A stretch of DNA of 64,000 nucleotides from Corynespora cassiicola (taxonomy: Eukaryota; Ascomycota; Dothideomycetes; Pleosporales; Corynesporascaceae), in NCBI GenBank assembly GCA_022059125.1, contig JAEUWY010000002.1, positions 4,402,001-4,466,000 on the forward strand, in the 5' to 3' direction. Both the position numbers and the translations under genes were made by a program. Below the pieces are notes generated by a model. That model ran no database searches. It worked only from the letters and a program-made list of their open reading frames with translations, and was not told where the DNA came from. Of the stretch, positions 44,272-55,918 are shown piece after piece; position 1 is the stretch's first letter, and every line of letters begins with the position of its first letter.

Positions 44272-46819
44272 GATGGCAGAAAAATCAGGAAAGAGTGCCG
44301 GAGATGGTGGTTCAGACAGAGGAGATAAGAGCTTGGTGCCTAAGTATGTGGTGGGCGGGAGGTGGTGAAGTCGAGCTGGATCTGCGCGACAAAGTTTAAA
44401 GTTAGCGTCGGTGAAACTGGGGAGAAGGCAGGCGTGGCGGGCGGGCGGCAGGCAGACAGTGAGGGCAGGCGGGCGGGCAGGCGGGCAGGCGGGCGAGCGC
44501 GCGGGCAGCAGAGGGCAGAGGCTTACCACAGCAAACAGAACCGTCTCTTTCTATTACCGCGACGGTCGTGCAGACGTCGGCGTACAGGCGCAAAGGCTTG
44601 TGAGGGCGGCGGGGAGGGCGTATAGTCGAGAAGGAGAAGCCACCAGACTATAGTTGGATGAAAGAAGGGACCCCGTAACTCCGTTGCGCTTCAAGGGAGA
44701 CAGAAGGAGTGGACGTGAGGCCGTGGGCGCGGGAGAGGGAAGCTCGGAGAGAGAAGCTCGCGAATTCTGGAACTCTGGAATCTGAGGCGTGCCGTCAGCA
44801 GGTGGCAGGGGGCGCGGAGCAGCGACGGGGCCGGTCACATGTGCGCGCAGCAGGCCGTCGAGGGGCGAGGGGGGGCAGCAGAAGACGGGCGCCTGGCTGG
44901 AGGCCTGTGTGCGGGAGGGGAGATGGCGAGGGAGGGGGAGGGGGAGGGGGAGAGGGTGGTGGTTGAGTGTGTGGGTGCGTCGAGTGCGTGCGTGCGTGCG
45001 TGCGCTGCTGCCCCGCCGGCCTCTGTGCAGAGCAGAGGGCGGCCGGCCTGGCTGGCTGGCTGGCTGGCTGGCTGGCCTGGCGGGCTGGCGGCCTGCGAGC
45101 GCCCAACGAACGCGACACCAGCGCCAGAGCACCGGCCAGCCGCACCCGCCAGCGTCAACAACAACACCTCCGCCATGGCCACGGCCGTCGCCATCGCCGT
45201 CGCTCGCAGCCACCCGCGCCGGCCCTCTGCAGAGCGGTCGACGGCCAGCGGGCGCGCTCAATTGAGCCGTCGCCGCGTGCCTCCAGGCGAGGGCGGGCGG
45301 CGAGCACCGGCTCCAGCAGCGCCAGCAGCAGCGCCGCGTCCAGGGCGGCCCCGGAGCGAAGAAAAATTGTGAAGGGGGCGCGAGAAGAGTCAGAGAGGGA
45401 GTCGACGTACCGAAAAGGCCCAACAGACAGCTACGAGAGGAAGACAGAGTGCAGTCCCGGAAGCCAGAAAGCAAACACCGAACGCAAAGGAAGACACGAT
45501 CAACAGGCACCGAAGGATGGGAGATGTCGGCAGTGACGAAGGATGGCGACGATGGGGAGAGGGTGGGGTAGAAGAGCAGAAAGGGCGAGCAGATGATGAA
45601 CACCCCGGCCCTTTCAAGAAACTCAGCAGCCGGCCAATCCGTAAAGTCATGTGGCGGCCCATCGGTAACGAGGCCTCAGCCGAACCTGGGGAGCGACGCG
45701 AGCGATGGCGCCTGCGGCCTGCCCTTGGCCTGCCCTGGGAAGCCCGTGGGAGCCCGGGCTGAATCAAGCTTTCTGGATCTTCGATGGACGCCAGACGAGC
45801 TCCCCCATCCACCGCCCCCCGTTGGCTGGCCCTTCACTCGTCACACCGTCGTCCGCCGTGCCAGACAAGGCTGCCACGCTGCATCTGCGACCGTCTGGCC
45901 CAGCCAGCCGACCAGGTTGGGCCAGCCCGCCTCAGATTGGTGCGCCCCAGCCCGTGAGATGCAGTCCGAGATGCGCTGCATGCGTGCGAAGATCTGCGCA
46001 GGCGCGTTATTAATACCTACACCCCGGCCGCTGCTCACCATGTTCTGCAAGTCAAGTCCTCCCGCATGCTACCGTGGTCACGGCCACGGCCACGCTCACG
46101 GTCGCCGTCATGGCCCTGCCCACCGCTGTCTGCCCACCCTCCATTCGTCGCATACCCCCCAGCCCGTATCCGCCGCTCCTCGACGCCCTCAAGGTTTCGT
46201 TTTGCCCTGTTTGCCTTTCGCCCACTGCTTTTTTTTTTTGGCGACCCTCGAGCCTCTGTCGTCCGCACGCGCACGCGCACGCGCACCCGCCGTGGTGGCA
46301 GCGCGCAACCTTCTCCCCTCGTCGGTTTCAGACGGCCTGCGTCGACGCGTGCTTCTTTGGGCCCGGCCTAGCACCAAGGCCGCGCCAGCCAGGCCCGCCA
46401 GCCCAACGGGCAACCGTCCTGCTGGCTGCTGAGTCTGCGCCCGCCGCAGTTGGCCCATCCAGGAGATTAGGTGGGCCATGTGGCCCTAATCGACCTGCCC
46501 GCTGTGGTTGGCGAGCCTTCGAGCCCGGTCAATACTCTGCGCCATGGTACAGCGACCGGCAGCAAGGAAAGCTTTGTCAAAAGGGACGGCGCCCCCTCGC
46601 CCCCTCCATCCTCGTCCATTCACATGTACGCCTCCGATGACACATCAGCGAGCAGCAGCAACAGCAACAGCAGCAACCATCAATAATCGCGGCATGGCAG
46701 TGGCAATGGCAATTTGGGAGTGCGGTAGTGTGGTAGTGTGGTCACGGGACCTCGTTACATTCGTTCCTCATCCCAACCTATCATAACCGACCAACGAGCC
46801 TCTTCCCCCTCAACCAAGC
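44272..46819. other. Long GC-rich region without a supported gene (2.5 kb)
   Basis: Upstream of the Nam8/Csx1-like gene (minus) and 3' of scytalone dehydratase (minus). It contains a GGGCGGGCAGGC-type G-rich run at 44430-44505, (GTGC)n near 44989-45006 and (GGCT)n at 45048-45076. Long frames such as 44554-45603 minus are repeat-driven and show no family likeness. Possible contents are a long 5' leader, a distal promoter or a non-coding RNA. Confidence 0.45.
45048..45076. repeat. (GGCT)n tetranucleotide microsatellite
   Basis: About seven GGCT units, with a short (GTGC)n run ~45 bp to the left. Both lie upstream of the Nam8/Csx1-like gene. Confidence 0.9.
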
Positions 46820-47473
46820 CTACTGTGCAGGGATGCCGCTGGCCTGCTTGGCCTCACCAAACGAGTCTCGTCCCTCTGCAAACACCTTGTCGAAGTCGTA
46901 CTCGAACCACCTAATGTCCGGGCACAATCCGGCAAACTTCCACTCACCATCCACCTTCTTGTACCAATGCGTGTTGAAGCTGTGGGCGTGGCCCTTGACA
47001 GCCACCTTGGATCGCGTCTCGTCCGTGTACTTTTGGTGGGGAACGCGCAGCTGGTGGTAGCCCGTGATCGAGTCCTCGGCAGTCTTCTCCCATCGCGTGC
47101 CGCCGATGAAGTGTTGAGTCTTCAACAGAGGGTTTCCCAGGACCGCTGGGTCAGAGGCCATGGCGACGAACTCGTCCGCGGGCATGGCGTCCCAGCTCTT
47201 GTCCAGGAAGGATGTGTAGTCGATCTTCAGGGTTGGTGCGATGCACTTGCGCAGACGCTCCCAGTCCTACTCCTCATCAATCACACGACTCTTTTTTTTT
47301 TCAACCCGGGAAAGACCAGGGCTTGTCTCACCTTGCTGTCATAGCTGTCTGCCCACTCGTAGCATGCACTCTGGCAGCCCATTACATCTGCATGCTTTTA
47401 GATCTGGAAGGATGTTCATCGCTCGCTTACGGAACGTACCGTCGAAGGTAGGTTTGAGCTGTTGCTTGGCCAT
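46820..47473 (-). CDS. SCD1: Scytalone dehydratase (DHN-melanin biosynthesis)
   Basis: Three exons (34, 56 and 447 nt) give 178 aa, the family size. Introns are 47267-47331 and 47388-47439. The enzyme dehydrates scytalone to 1,3,8-trihydroxynaphthalene and vermelone to 1,8-DHN. Residues equivalent to the Magnaporthe active site are all present with a constant offset of three: Tyr27 and Asp28 ([10 protein letters not shown]), Tyr47 (IDYTSF), His82 (TQHFIGG), His107 (RVPHQKY), Ser126 and Asn128 ([12 protein letters not shown]). The C-terminus [20 protein letters not shown] is also standard. No other melanin gene is adjacent. Confidence 0.97.
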
Positions 47474-48313
47474 GGTGGACAGTGTGTTTAAAAAAAGGTT
47501 TGTTAATTCGATGGCTTGCTTATACAAAATTAAGACTTGCTGTGGATATCAACCACCCCAGACGCTCTTCCATCAGTTTTATACCGTTCACACCGCATGT
47601 TGTTCAATGAAGGCTGCGGTAAACGACCTCGGGTCCCCACCACATGCCTTCGGGGTCCAGGGCTGGGCCGGAGCGGCTTCAACCACGGGCAGCACGGAGC
47701 CGATGCCATTCTCGGACGGCGGGGTACTGTGCAGCGGGTACCTGGATTTTCAATCGTGCTACTGAGCGAGCACTCAATGGGCTTGCAGCTTGGGCTGAGG
47801 CCGGTAAGCGCACGGACGGGGTCGTTCGGAAGCGGAGAGGACGAATATTCCGAGTCCCGCAATACCGTGCAACACCAAGCCATCAAAATCTCCACTTCTC
47901 CTTCATTCTCGCTATTGTCCTGAGGTACATTGCTCGTCTGGCCCCTCATATCCGACGGCTACAGGAGATGCTGCTCCGTCGAAGCGCTGCCCTATTCCTC
48001 ACCTCAACCTCGGAGCAATTAGCTAGCTGTTTTGCAGAGGCCAGCCAAAACTCGAGGGGAACGCGTGCTGCCAAAACTCTTTTTGGAACGAGGCACACCT
48101 CGACTCTTCAAGAGAGAGTGTCTGACACTCGCTTTTGGCCCCCGGTATTCAGGCTTCCTGGTCTCGCTTTGCAGCAGCAAATGACAACCACCACCCCTGC
48201 AGCACAGCAACCATGTGTGCTTCAGCTGAGAATCCTTCAGCCTTGCGCATTTTGACAGTCAATATAGTCGCCAGCCCCCCTCTGTCCTGTAGTCCCCGCA
48301 CCCTCCTCCCATC
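47474..48313. promoter_or_regulatory. Divergent intergenic region between scytalone dehydratase and a multi-span protein gene
   Basis: 840 bp separate start codons pointing apart. The plus-strand side is C-rich just before the ATG. Overlapping frames of 120-200 codons here have no family resemblance and are not called. Confidence 0.45.
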
Positions 48314-50213
48314 ATGTCGCTGCTTTGCTTCACGGTCATGCTCCTTTTGCGCGGTGCTGCGTCAGAAGAAATCGAGACAGAGGCGTGGTACTCGGCTCCG
48401 AATTTTCGCGGCACTTATGACCTGATCATCTCATGTGTCTTGACGCTGACTGTCTGTGTGTGGTCGGCGCTCCATCTCAACGTGCCAACAGAAAACTCGA
48501 CACTAACGCAGCGGAATCTGAGGCGCACGAGATGGATCCTCCTAGGGATCTTCGCCCCCGAGTTGGTCGTGTCTACCGCTTTTGCGCAGTACCTCACGGC
48601 CAAGTGGCTGCGCCGGGAGATCATGCAGGACGTAGAGTATCGCAAAGTGCGTCATTTGTGCCACGAGTGCTTGTGAAGGGTCGCATAGGGTAAGAGCTAA
48701 TGTGTGCAGAAAAACGAGTGCGCCAACTCCAAGCAACGGCTCCAGGTTTGGACCATCACGCAGTGCTACTTTGCCGTCATGGGCGGAATCAGAATAGAGG
48801 CAGGCCCTTGTGTCGACGACAATCCGCGCTTGAGTCTAACTCCAGAGGGCGTTCGGCTCCTATCTTTCCTTGGCCGGTTGCCCAGCATTGAGGACAACCA
48901 GATCCGCGACAAGAGCAAAGCCGATGGGCTGGCAAAGACCTTGGTGTGCTTGCAGGCCGGATGGATGATTGTGCAGACGATTGCACGTCTCGTTAGTCAC
49001 TTGCCAATCACATTGCTCGAGATCAACACTATCGGACATGTTCTCTGTGCTTTGGTACTCTACCTTTTGTGGTGGAGCAAGCCGCTGGAGGTTAAGGATC
49101 CAGTTTTGCTGCGAAGAGAAGAATGGATGGATCCTTTTCTGTCGCTAATGTGGATGTGCAGTCCGATTAGTGGCTCCCAGGACGACGAAATCTCTGAAAT
49201 GAGATGCATGACTTACACCCCTTCTTCGGCGAGAGGCGTCCACATCAGTCCCACGGTCGCAATCAAGACAAATCATGCCGATGATTATTCAAGGGCTTTC
49301 GAGACACACTTCTCGGTCGGATCGACTGGCGCAAAAGACCCAAGGAAATTCATCGGGCCGCTGGGAGATTTCCGCGTCGGTGCGAGCGATAAGGTGACTT
49401 GGAAGGCTCGTTATGATCATAGCGTGAGCTACATAGCCAAAGGAAACACTCTACCGACTGCCTCTGAACATGAGATATTCTTCCAGATACAGGAGCCTCA
49501 ACATGGGCTACAGCACACCAGACACTACTGCCGACGGTCTTTTAATGATTGCAAAGATCATACTAGCCTTTCTGAATATGCAATTCACCGCTGGCGTCTC
49601 GCCAATACTCTGGTCGATGAGCTATGGGAAGAGTGCGAAAAGCGCAAAGAGTACCTGGGCTTTTTCTTTACTAGATCGACCCTTGGGCACTCGCAAGGCT
49701 CAACGTTCTACGTAGGAGAAGTGAGAACTGTTGCTTTGATCTCCGTCATACATGTTCTGACATGCCCTCCAGACAATCTATGTCGACACCCATGTCCCCA
49801 ATTTCCTCGGATTATCATACCTGGGGAGTGTCGACGTCCACAAGGACCGTTTGAAGTCCGTCCTGGCGTTCGCAGCCGCGGCATATGGAGGGCTCCATAT
49901 AGCCGCCTGGAACGACTATTTCCCCACACAGACCGAGAGATATCTGTGGATCATCTGTTCGATTACCATTGCCTCGTCAGGGGTCTTCCTCTGGGCGTAT
50001 TTCCTGGTTAAGGAGCGTATCAACGCGCTCGACGTTTTGGGAAATCAGATAAGTCAGAACTGGATACTGTCGCTAATCGGCACGTATCTGGTTGCTCCGC
50101 TCTTCGGCATGGCGCGTATATATCTCGTGGTCGAAGCCTTTGTCAGTCTCCGAAGGGTCCCGGCAGCCGTGTATCAAACGCCATCGTTTAGCGACTACTT
50201 TCCTCATCTCTGA
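48314..50213 (+). CDS. Multi-span membrane protein of an expanded fungal family, uncharacterised
   Basis: Three exons, 594 aa. Introns are 48647-48709 (donor GTGCGT, branch GCTAAT) and 49721-49772. The N-terminus may be a cleaved signal peptide (MSLLCFTVMLLLRGAASEE). Then comes the family-like segment NFRGTYDLIISCVLTLTVCV with ALHLNVP. Further helices include LLEINTIGHVLCALVLYLLWW, VLAFAAAAYGGLHIAAWNDY, LWIICSITIASSGVFLWAYF and LSLIGTYLVAPLFGMARIYL. The RGT-x-x-L / ALHLNVP block is, to my knowledge, shared by many uncharacterised multi-span proteins in Pezizomycotina. Its stop codon lies inside the end of the next gene's coding region on the other strand (10-bp overlap). Function unknown. Confidence 0.85.
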
Positions 50214-51976
50214 CGGAACGGAGGGCTCTGCAGCTGGAAGTTGTCTCTTTCAGATCGGTGCTCTGATCCGCCTTCTGGAGCCTCGTATATCGAGGTGTCG
50301 GCGACGAGCTGCGGTTCCATCATTGGGGACACGGGGCGTATTTGCGATCGCAGCGAGTCCCGTATGCTGGTTGGTGGTGGACTAAAGGCCGGGCTCGTCA
50401 TGGAGTGCATAGAGTATCTGTCCGTAGGCATACGGTTCATCGGGACCATGTCTTCTTCAGGCATCACTTGATACCGTCTCTTTATGCCTTTTTGCCCCTT
50501 GTTGAAGAACCATAGCCCCAGCAGTGCGAACACCAGACCTCCGACAAATCCGCCAACGATGGAACCGACGATGACGCCGACGTTGGATCCACCATCTCCA
50601 TTTTTGACCTCTGGGAACTCGTCACATCCCAATGGCTTCATCTTTGGCTTTCCAGGCTTCTCGTTCAGGTTGGCAATGCCGTATTTCCCTACGCCTGCAT
50701 CCCACTTCAAGACGATATGGTCTGTAAACGGCTTCCCCAGAACCCACACATCGTTTCCGTACGCGCCCCAGCCTCCTTTTCCGATGGGGACATACCACGT
50801 TCCGCCTTCGTCTGCGCCGGCCTTTTCTGCTCCAGGGATGGTGATATTCACTTGTAACGCACCCTGCAACTTCACCGTCAGGATACCATCATCACCTTTC
50901 GCCGGGCCCTTGAATGCAATGTAGTCCTCAAACTCGTTCTCCACTTCCCTCCCCACATTCTCCTCAAACTTCTTCCTCACGCCCTCTGGCAGAACCAAGA
51001 ACCTGACCCCAGGATCCACACACGCCTTGAACCCTCCGTCGACCAACTTGACGCCCTCGTCCCCCTCTTTGCCCCGCCACGTCAACGCCTCGACATCCAC
51101 CTGCAGCACGCACGGCAACCCCTTCTCCGCCTCCCTGTCCGCCAGGCCAAACACGCCAAACTGGCCAGTAACCGCCTCCTCGTCCACACACCCAAGACAC
51201 AGCTCCCCGCCAGCAAGACTCCAGCTCGCACTCGGCACCACCCCGCCCTCGACCCCGACAGCAAGCACCGACGAATTGGGCCCCAACCCCAACAGCGCGC
51301 TCCCCAGCCCGCCAAACGACACCGAATCGGAGTCTGGCAGCACGACACGCGCAGTCACGTTGCCATTGCCTAGCTCCGACACCGCGCCCGAGGAGGACGC
51401 CATGTATGCGCTCGCATAGTCGGCAAAGGCGAATGTGTCGTCGATGAAGTGCCAGTCCTTGAACGCGGCGCGCCGGAGCCAGAACTCGTTGAGCTGGTCG
51501 TTCGTCCCCGTATCCATAAAGGTGGACGAGAGGTCCGGATCATACGCCCCGCCGTATATCGCGGCACAGAGGGAGTGCGTGGGCAATTGTTCGCTGGCGA
51601 GGGCGGCGCCTGGGAGGCCGCCGAGGGTGTCCCGTCTAAGCCATTCGTCGTATGGGGGCGGCGGCGCGCTGCTGCGCTTCGTCTCGTCGCTGCTGTTACT
51701 GGAGGCGGAGGCGGAAAAGTTGCTGAGGCACGCACTGCTCCAGCGCGGGATGAAGGTGCTGTCGAGCTGCAGCGAGGGCGTCAGCGCGAGGCTTTGGCCC
51801 GGCGTGCCGAATGTGATGGCGATGCCCTGCGTCAGGGTTCCGGGGACGGCAGAGATGTTGGCGTAGGGGAGGCGGAGGGGCGGGGCCGCGCATTTGGTGG
51901 CGTGGGAGGGTGGTGTGAGGGCAGCGAGGGCGAGGGCGAGGATGACGACGACGGTGTTTGCGGCCCGCGAGGCCAT
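50204..51976 (-). CDS. Membrane-anchored pepsin-like (A1-fold) protein, probably atypical or inactive protease
   Basis: Single exon, 590 aa. Signal peptide at 1-26 (VVVILALALAALTPPSHA). A lumenal or extracellular A1-like domain follows at ~30-445, with FGTPGQSLALTPSLQLDSTF in the first lobe and GGAYDPDLSSTFMDTGT. A late segment, WVLGKPFTDHIVLKWDAGVG, matches the usual end of A1 proteases. One membrane helix lies at ~475-500 (VGVIVGSIVGGFVGGLVFAL), and then a ~90-aa Ser/Pro-rich cytosolic tail. The catalytic motifs deviate from D-T/S-G: the first lobe shows DST, and the likely second-lobe position shows DPG (CVDPGVRFLVLP). Many N-glycosylation sequons lie in the first 130 aa. It could be a sensor or adhesion-type relative instead of an enzyme. 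Confidence 0.85.
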   Translation of the reverse strand: MASRAANTVVVILALALAALTPPSHATKCAAPPLRLPYANISAVPGTLTQGIAITFGTPGQSLALTPSLQLDSTFIPRWSSACLSNFSASASSNSSDETKRSSAPPPPYDEWLRRDTLGGLPGAALASEQLPTHSLCAAIYGGAYDPDLSSTFMDTGTNDQLNEFWLRRAAFKDWHFIDDTFAFADYASAYMASSSGAVSELGNGNVTARVVLPDSDSVSFGGLGSALLGLGPNSSVLAVGVEGGVVPSASWSLAGGELCLGCVDEEAVTGQFGVFGLADREAEKGLPCVLQVDVEALTWRGKEGDEGVKLVDGGFKACVDPGVRFLVLPEGVRKKFEENVGREVENEFEDYIAFKGPAKGDDGILTVKLQGALQVNITIPGAEKAGADEGGTWYVPIGKGGWGAYGNDVWVLGKPFTDHIVLKWDAGVGKYGIANLNEKPGKPKMKPLGCDEFPEVKNGDGGSNVGVIVGSIVGGFVGGLVFALLGLWFFNKGQKGIKRRYQVMPEEDMVPMNRMPTDRYSMHSMTSPAFSPPPTSIRDSLRSQIRPVSPMMEPQLVADTSIYEAPEGGSEHRSERDNFQLQSPPFRQR

Positions 51977-52426
51977 GGTGCGAAGCGCGCACAGCTCAAG
52001 TAGATGGCGAGCGAGCGAGCTTTCTCAATTTTGGGCTGTTATCTTTTTTCGATCCGATCCGATACGATACGATCCTGAGCGCGGCGCTCTGGGGATGCTT
52101 CAGCGCATCGTTGAGCAGGGACGAGGGGTGTGGATGCGCGGACGAATGCGAAGATGCGCTGTATATATATCCCAAGTGACGTCGCTGTAACGAAAACAAT
52201 AAGTCTCCATAGGTACGCCAGTTCGCAGCGCCTATTATAAGTACCATTCGGCCCAGCTACCTACCTATCTGAGCCCTACGTCCGTACCGTACCATCCAGC
52301 CCGTAAGCAAGGCCGACCAACCAAAAACCACTGCACCTCGCAATCGCAACACTCGTAGACGAGACGAGAGAAAAAAGGAGAAAAAAAGATGACAATCGTG
52401 AGGTCTGACTGTTAAGAATGAAGGAG

Positions 52427-52458
<32 letters not shown>

Positions 52459-53577
52459 GAAGCAGCGAATGCAAAAGGTGCACATGTATACCCCCCTCCC
52501 TTCCCCCCAAAAGTCCGACGCACATCTCCCCACCCTCAGCTCCCTCCCTGCACCCATCCCCCTAGCGCATGCCCAGCCCACGCGCGGGTAGCCCCCCTCG
52601 CCCCGCTTAGCCCGCAGCCCGCAGGCCCAGATCCAAACCCAAACCTACACACCCAGCTACCCTACCCTGACAGGACACAAAAAGCCGTCCCCCGGCGGAA
52701 GGGGGAGAGGGGGGGCTCCCCACCTCTATCCGCATCCCTTCATCACTCACAAGCACAGCCGGGCAAGGCAAGGCAAGGAAAAAGCTGCACACTCGCACGC
52801 CCTTTTTCCTCTTATCCTGCATTAGCCGTGGCGGTGCTGTTGCTGTTGCTGCTGCTACTACTGCTGCTGGGCCAAACTCTCATCCCTCCCGCAGCCCAAT
52901 TCATCCAGTGCAGTCCGCGGGAGGGATGGCTCGTAGCCTTTTTGCATTGCGTGGCATTGCATTGCTACCTAGGTACGCTGTGGTGCGGTGTAGATGGCGC
53001 TCCTTCTCGCTGCAGGGATAGGTACTCGGGTCGGGATCAAAATCGGGGGGTGGAGGTTTGGGATGACGGGGATCTCGGGGTGGACATGTTGTGGTACAGC
53101 GCGGGGAGGGTCTGGCGAGTGTGGCGGTGGGGGATACGAGGGCGAGGAATTTGGGAGGGTAGTGGTGCATGGTGTTCCGTCAGCTTTTGCGGGTTAAGGT
53201 GGGAGTGACACGGACGGGCGCGGTGCGAAAAAACGAGCATTGCATTGCATTGCATTCAGTCAGTCAGTGTGAGGGATTGGAAGGCTTCGTTTCATGGGAC
53301 GGTGGGATTGTCCCTCTTCATTAGAGATTTCGTGTCTTCATATGCCCATGGCTTATCCATTGTGTATAGAATCAAGCCCCAAAAGGCTATGAGACCTGAA
53401 TGATCTCGTGTGATGACTGGTCTCGAGGCCTCGAGTCGAGCTGCTTTGCGGGTATCATAGCCCAGCTTTCAAGGAAGCAAGCGGACTGGATACCGCATGT
53501 CCGTTCTGCCTTGTACGGTGCTGGCGGTCAATAGTAATCTCAAACACTCCAATTGTTGCCTCCCGCCGTGGTCCAAT
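51977..53577. other. Intergenic: promoter of the aspartic-protease-like gene, 3' flank of the Maf gene
   Basis: 1.6 kb without a supported gene. It contains GATCCGATAC-type short repeats at ~52046-52075, an AAG-type microsatellite at 52424-52457, a GCTGTTGCT/CTGCTA run near 52836-52870 and CATTG pentamers near 53236-53258. The repeats generate spurious frames. Confidence 0.5.
52424..52457. repeat. (AAG)n microsatellite
   Basis: About 11 AAG/GAA units, a near copy of the tract at 7791-7833. Here it lies about 450 bp upstream of the aspartic-protease-like gene. Confidence 0.9.
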
Positions 53578-54526
53578 TCACTCTTCGGGACTGAACATAT
53601 CGTACATCTCACCGTCCTCTTCTTCCGAGTCTGGGGTCATGACCTTCTCGATGAGGTTCAAGGTTGCGCGCAATGGCAGTCCAACGACATTGTCGAACGA
53701 CCCCTCGATGCGCTCGATTAGAATGGCGCCGCCGCTCTGGATCCCGTAACCGCCAGCCTTGTCATTTCCATCCCGCGTCTTGATGTAGGCGAGGAGCAAG
53801 TCGTCGGTGACTACATTTGTCTGTCAGCCTAGCAAACCCACGGCTGGGCAGGGCGCTGCTCACTGTTCGGGTCAAACTTGACCGTCGTCTCTTCAACATG
53901 AGTCTCCATGCGGTATCCCGGGGTTATCGCGGTATCCTTGGGCGTCATGGCAGCGACGGCGGTCACGACCTTGTGGGTGCCCTCGTCCCTCAGCATCTTG
54001 AGCATCTGCATGTGGTGGCCCGGGCTCCGCGGCTTCTCTAATATCTGGCCCCCGTGGCTTATAATGATGGTGTCGGCAGCCAGCAGGAGGGCCGGCTCGC
54101 CCTTGTCTTCGTTGTCGATTTCCCGGCGGTAGACCTCGCGGGCCTTCTCCGAGGCCGTCTCGAGCACGTATTCGAAGGGGGACATGCTCTTGGGCAGGTC
54201 CTCGGCAAAGGTGGAGGGCACAATGTCGATGTTTGTGAGGCCGATCTGGGGCAGAGTCAGGGTGCGCCGTCTCCGGCAGCTGGTTGCGGGCTACTGACCT
54301 GCGCGAGCAAGAACTTCCGGCGGGGTGAATTGGACGCGAGAACGATCCTCTGCCCCCGCAGGCTGTTCAGCGCTGGCAGATCGAGGGGCGGCGGCGGTCC
54401 CATGGGCGGTCGTGGGCCTCGAGGAGAGCGTGAGGAATCCGGGGGGCCGCCCTGGCTATTTGGGCCTAGGAGGTGTTGGGTTTCGGCGTAGGATGGCGGG
54501 GGATCTGACGGCGTGAGATCCGACAT
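53578..54526 (-). CDS. Maf-type nucleoside triphosphate pyrophosphatase
   Basis: Three exons, 280 aa. Introns are 53811-53863 and 54246-54298. After a ~55-aa Pro/Ser-rich N-terminal extension (RGPRPPMGPPPPLDLP) comes the Maf signature IVLASNSPRRKFLLAQIGL. Next are LLAADTIIISHGGQILEKP and GGYGIQSGGAILIERIEGSF with the final DNVVGLPL. Maf and ASMTL-N proteins hydrolyse non-canonical or modified NTPs (dTTP/UTP, pseudo-UTP, m5-UTP) and clean the nucleotide pool. The extension is not part of the known fold. There is no methyltransferase domain, unlike vertebrate ASMTL. Confidence 0.95.
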
Positions 54527-55918
54527 GGCGGCGCTCGATTAAGCTTCTGATGCGGTAGCGATTTGTGTGCGGTAGCAGGCTGCATGCAATGGACTAGTGG
54601 TAACGCGGTAGGTGAGAATAATGCGAGCAGAATGGTGCTTGTCCGCCGACTTGCGTGACGACAGCAAAAACATGCCCACCGACATTCATGCTTGGCGCTG
54701 CCACACGGAAGGCCCGAGCGCGGGGCCGCCGCTTGCTCTGTAGACAGCCTCGAGCCTCGCATGGAGGGAACAGAGACCCGAGTCGCCGCCCATTCTGGCA
54801 TTCCGGATCCCGTATCTCTGCATCCATCCTGCCCTGCACCGGCTTTACTCATCATCGACTATCGATTGCCGCACCCCAATTCAGTCGCGTTGGATATTGT
54901 CCGGAAGTGGTTTGTTGTATACCGGATCCCAACTGTGGCCTGGAAAGGAAGCGATTGTCCACCGGCAACGCACCGCCTGGGCTTGCGCCATCCCGTGCTT
55001 TTAGTAGGCTTGGGACAGGCCATGAGGCGAGGGCGGTGGAGATGCAGCCAGATCGTCATCGTCCACAGCCTTTTCTTCCTCTCGTATGCACTCGCAAGCT
55101 CTGGAAGCTCTGGAAGCTTCTTCTCGCCTGGCTGCCAGTCCAATCCAATCCAGCACGGTACGCACTGCCGGAAATCACGGACCAAAAGTCGAAGAAAAAG
55201 AACGGGCCTGTGGAAACCAGGGCGGACGACCGCTGATTGTCGATTGAGTGCTTCAGTGCTTCAGGGGGTCCCCTCTGCGGGTGATCTGTCGAGGACCTGC
55301 CTGTCGAGCGGTGGCATCCATCTCCCGCCGGGTCGATATCTCCCCGCCTCGGCCAGTCCGTCAGGGTCCTGCAGGCCTGTTCCTTTTCTCTTTCGTGTCC
55401 GCCTTCGCACGAGGGTGAGGGTGCTGCAATAGGTTGGCGCCGTCATTACTAATGCTAGCCGACTCTACGCCGGTGAACCGAGGCACACGGCATCTATACC
55501 AATTTAGCACTAAAGCCGATCGCCCACCCTCATCCCCACCACGTTTCGAAGACGCGTAGAATTTTCTGACGGCTTTCTGACCTGCACCACGCCTTTGCCT
55601 GCCTCTGGCCGAGGTATCTTGCTCTGAATCCTAGCGTCCTCAATGCAAATCCCCTCTGGGCCCGCGATTTCGCCGTGAGAAGCACCGCGGACCCCGTAAC
55701 AGAAAAATAGCTTTTCACCATGATGCAATCGCCTAACTAAGCAGATGAGGTCACATTTATAAGCTGTTCGACCGCCAACTATATAGTAAGCTGTGTTTAC
55801 TATACACTCCTCTATATCAAGTCTTTCATACCCTATCTTATTGCGCTCAACTGTCCCTTGCTTTTCGGTTTTCTTGAGATACCCCACCAACCAATTGCCC
55901 CTCCATCCCAACATCACA
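54527..55918. other. Intergenic: divergent region between the Maf and MDR oxidoreductase genes
   Basis: 1.4 kb between start codons pointing apart. GC-rich on the left, AT-richer from ~55700. A 135-codon minus-strand frame (55510-55917) crosses the start region of the MDR gene in antisense and is not called. Confidence 0.5.

Noticed and set aside
44554..45603. 349-codon minus-strand open frame
   Set aside because: Driven by GGCT and GTGC repeats; several other frames are equally open and none is protein-like.
55510..55917. 135-codon minus-strand frame before the MDR gene
   Set aside because: Runs antisense over the 5' leader of the MDR gene, begins at its start codon, and has no resemblance or splice support.
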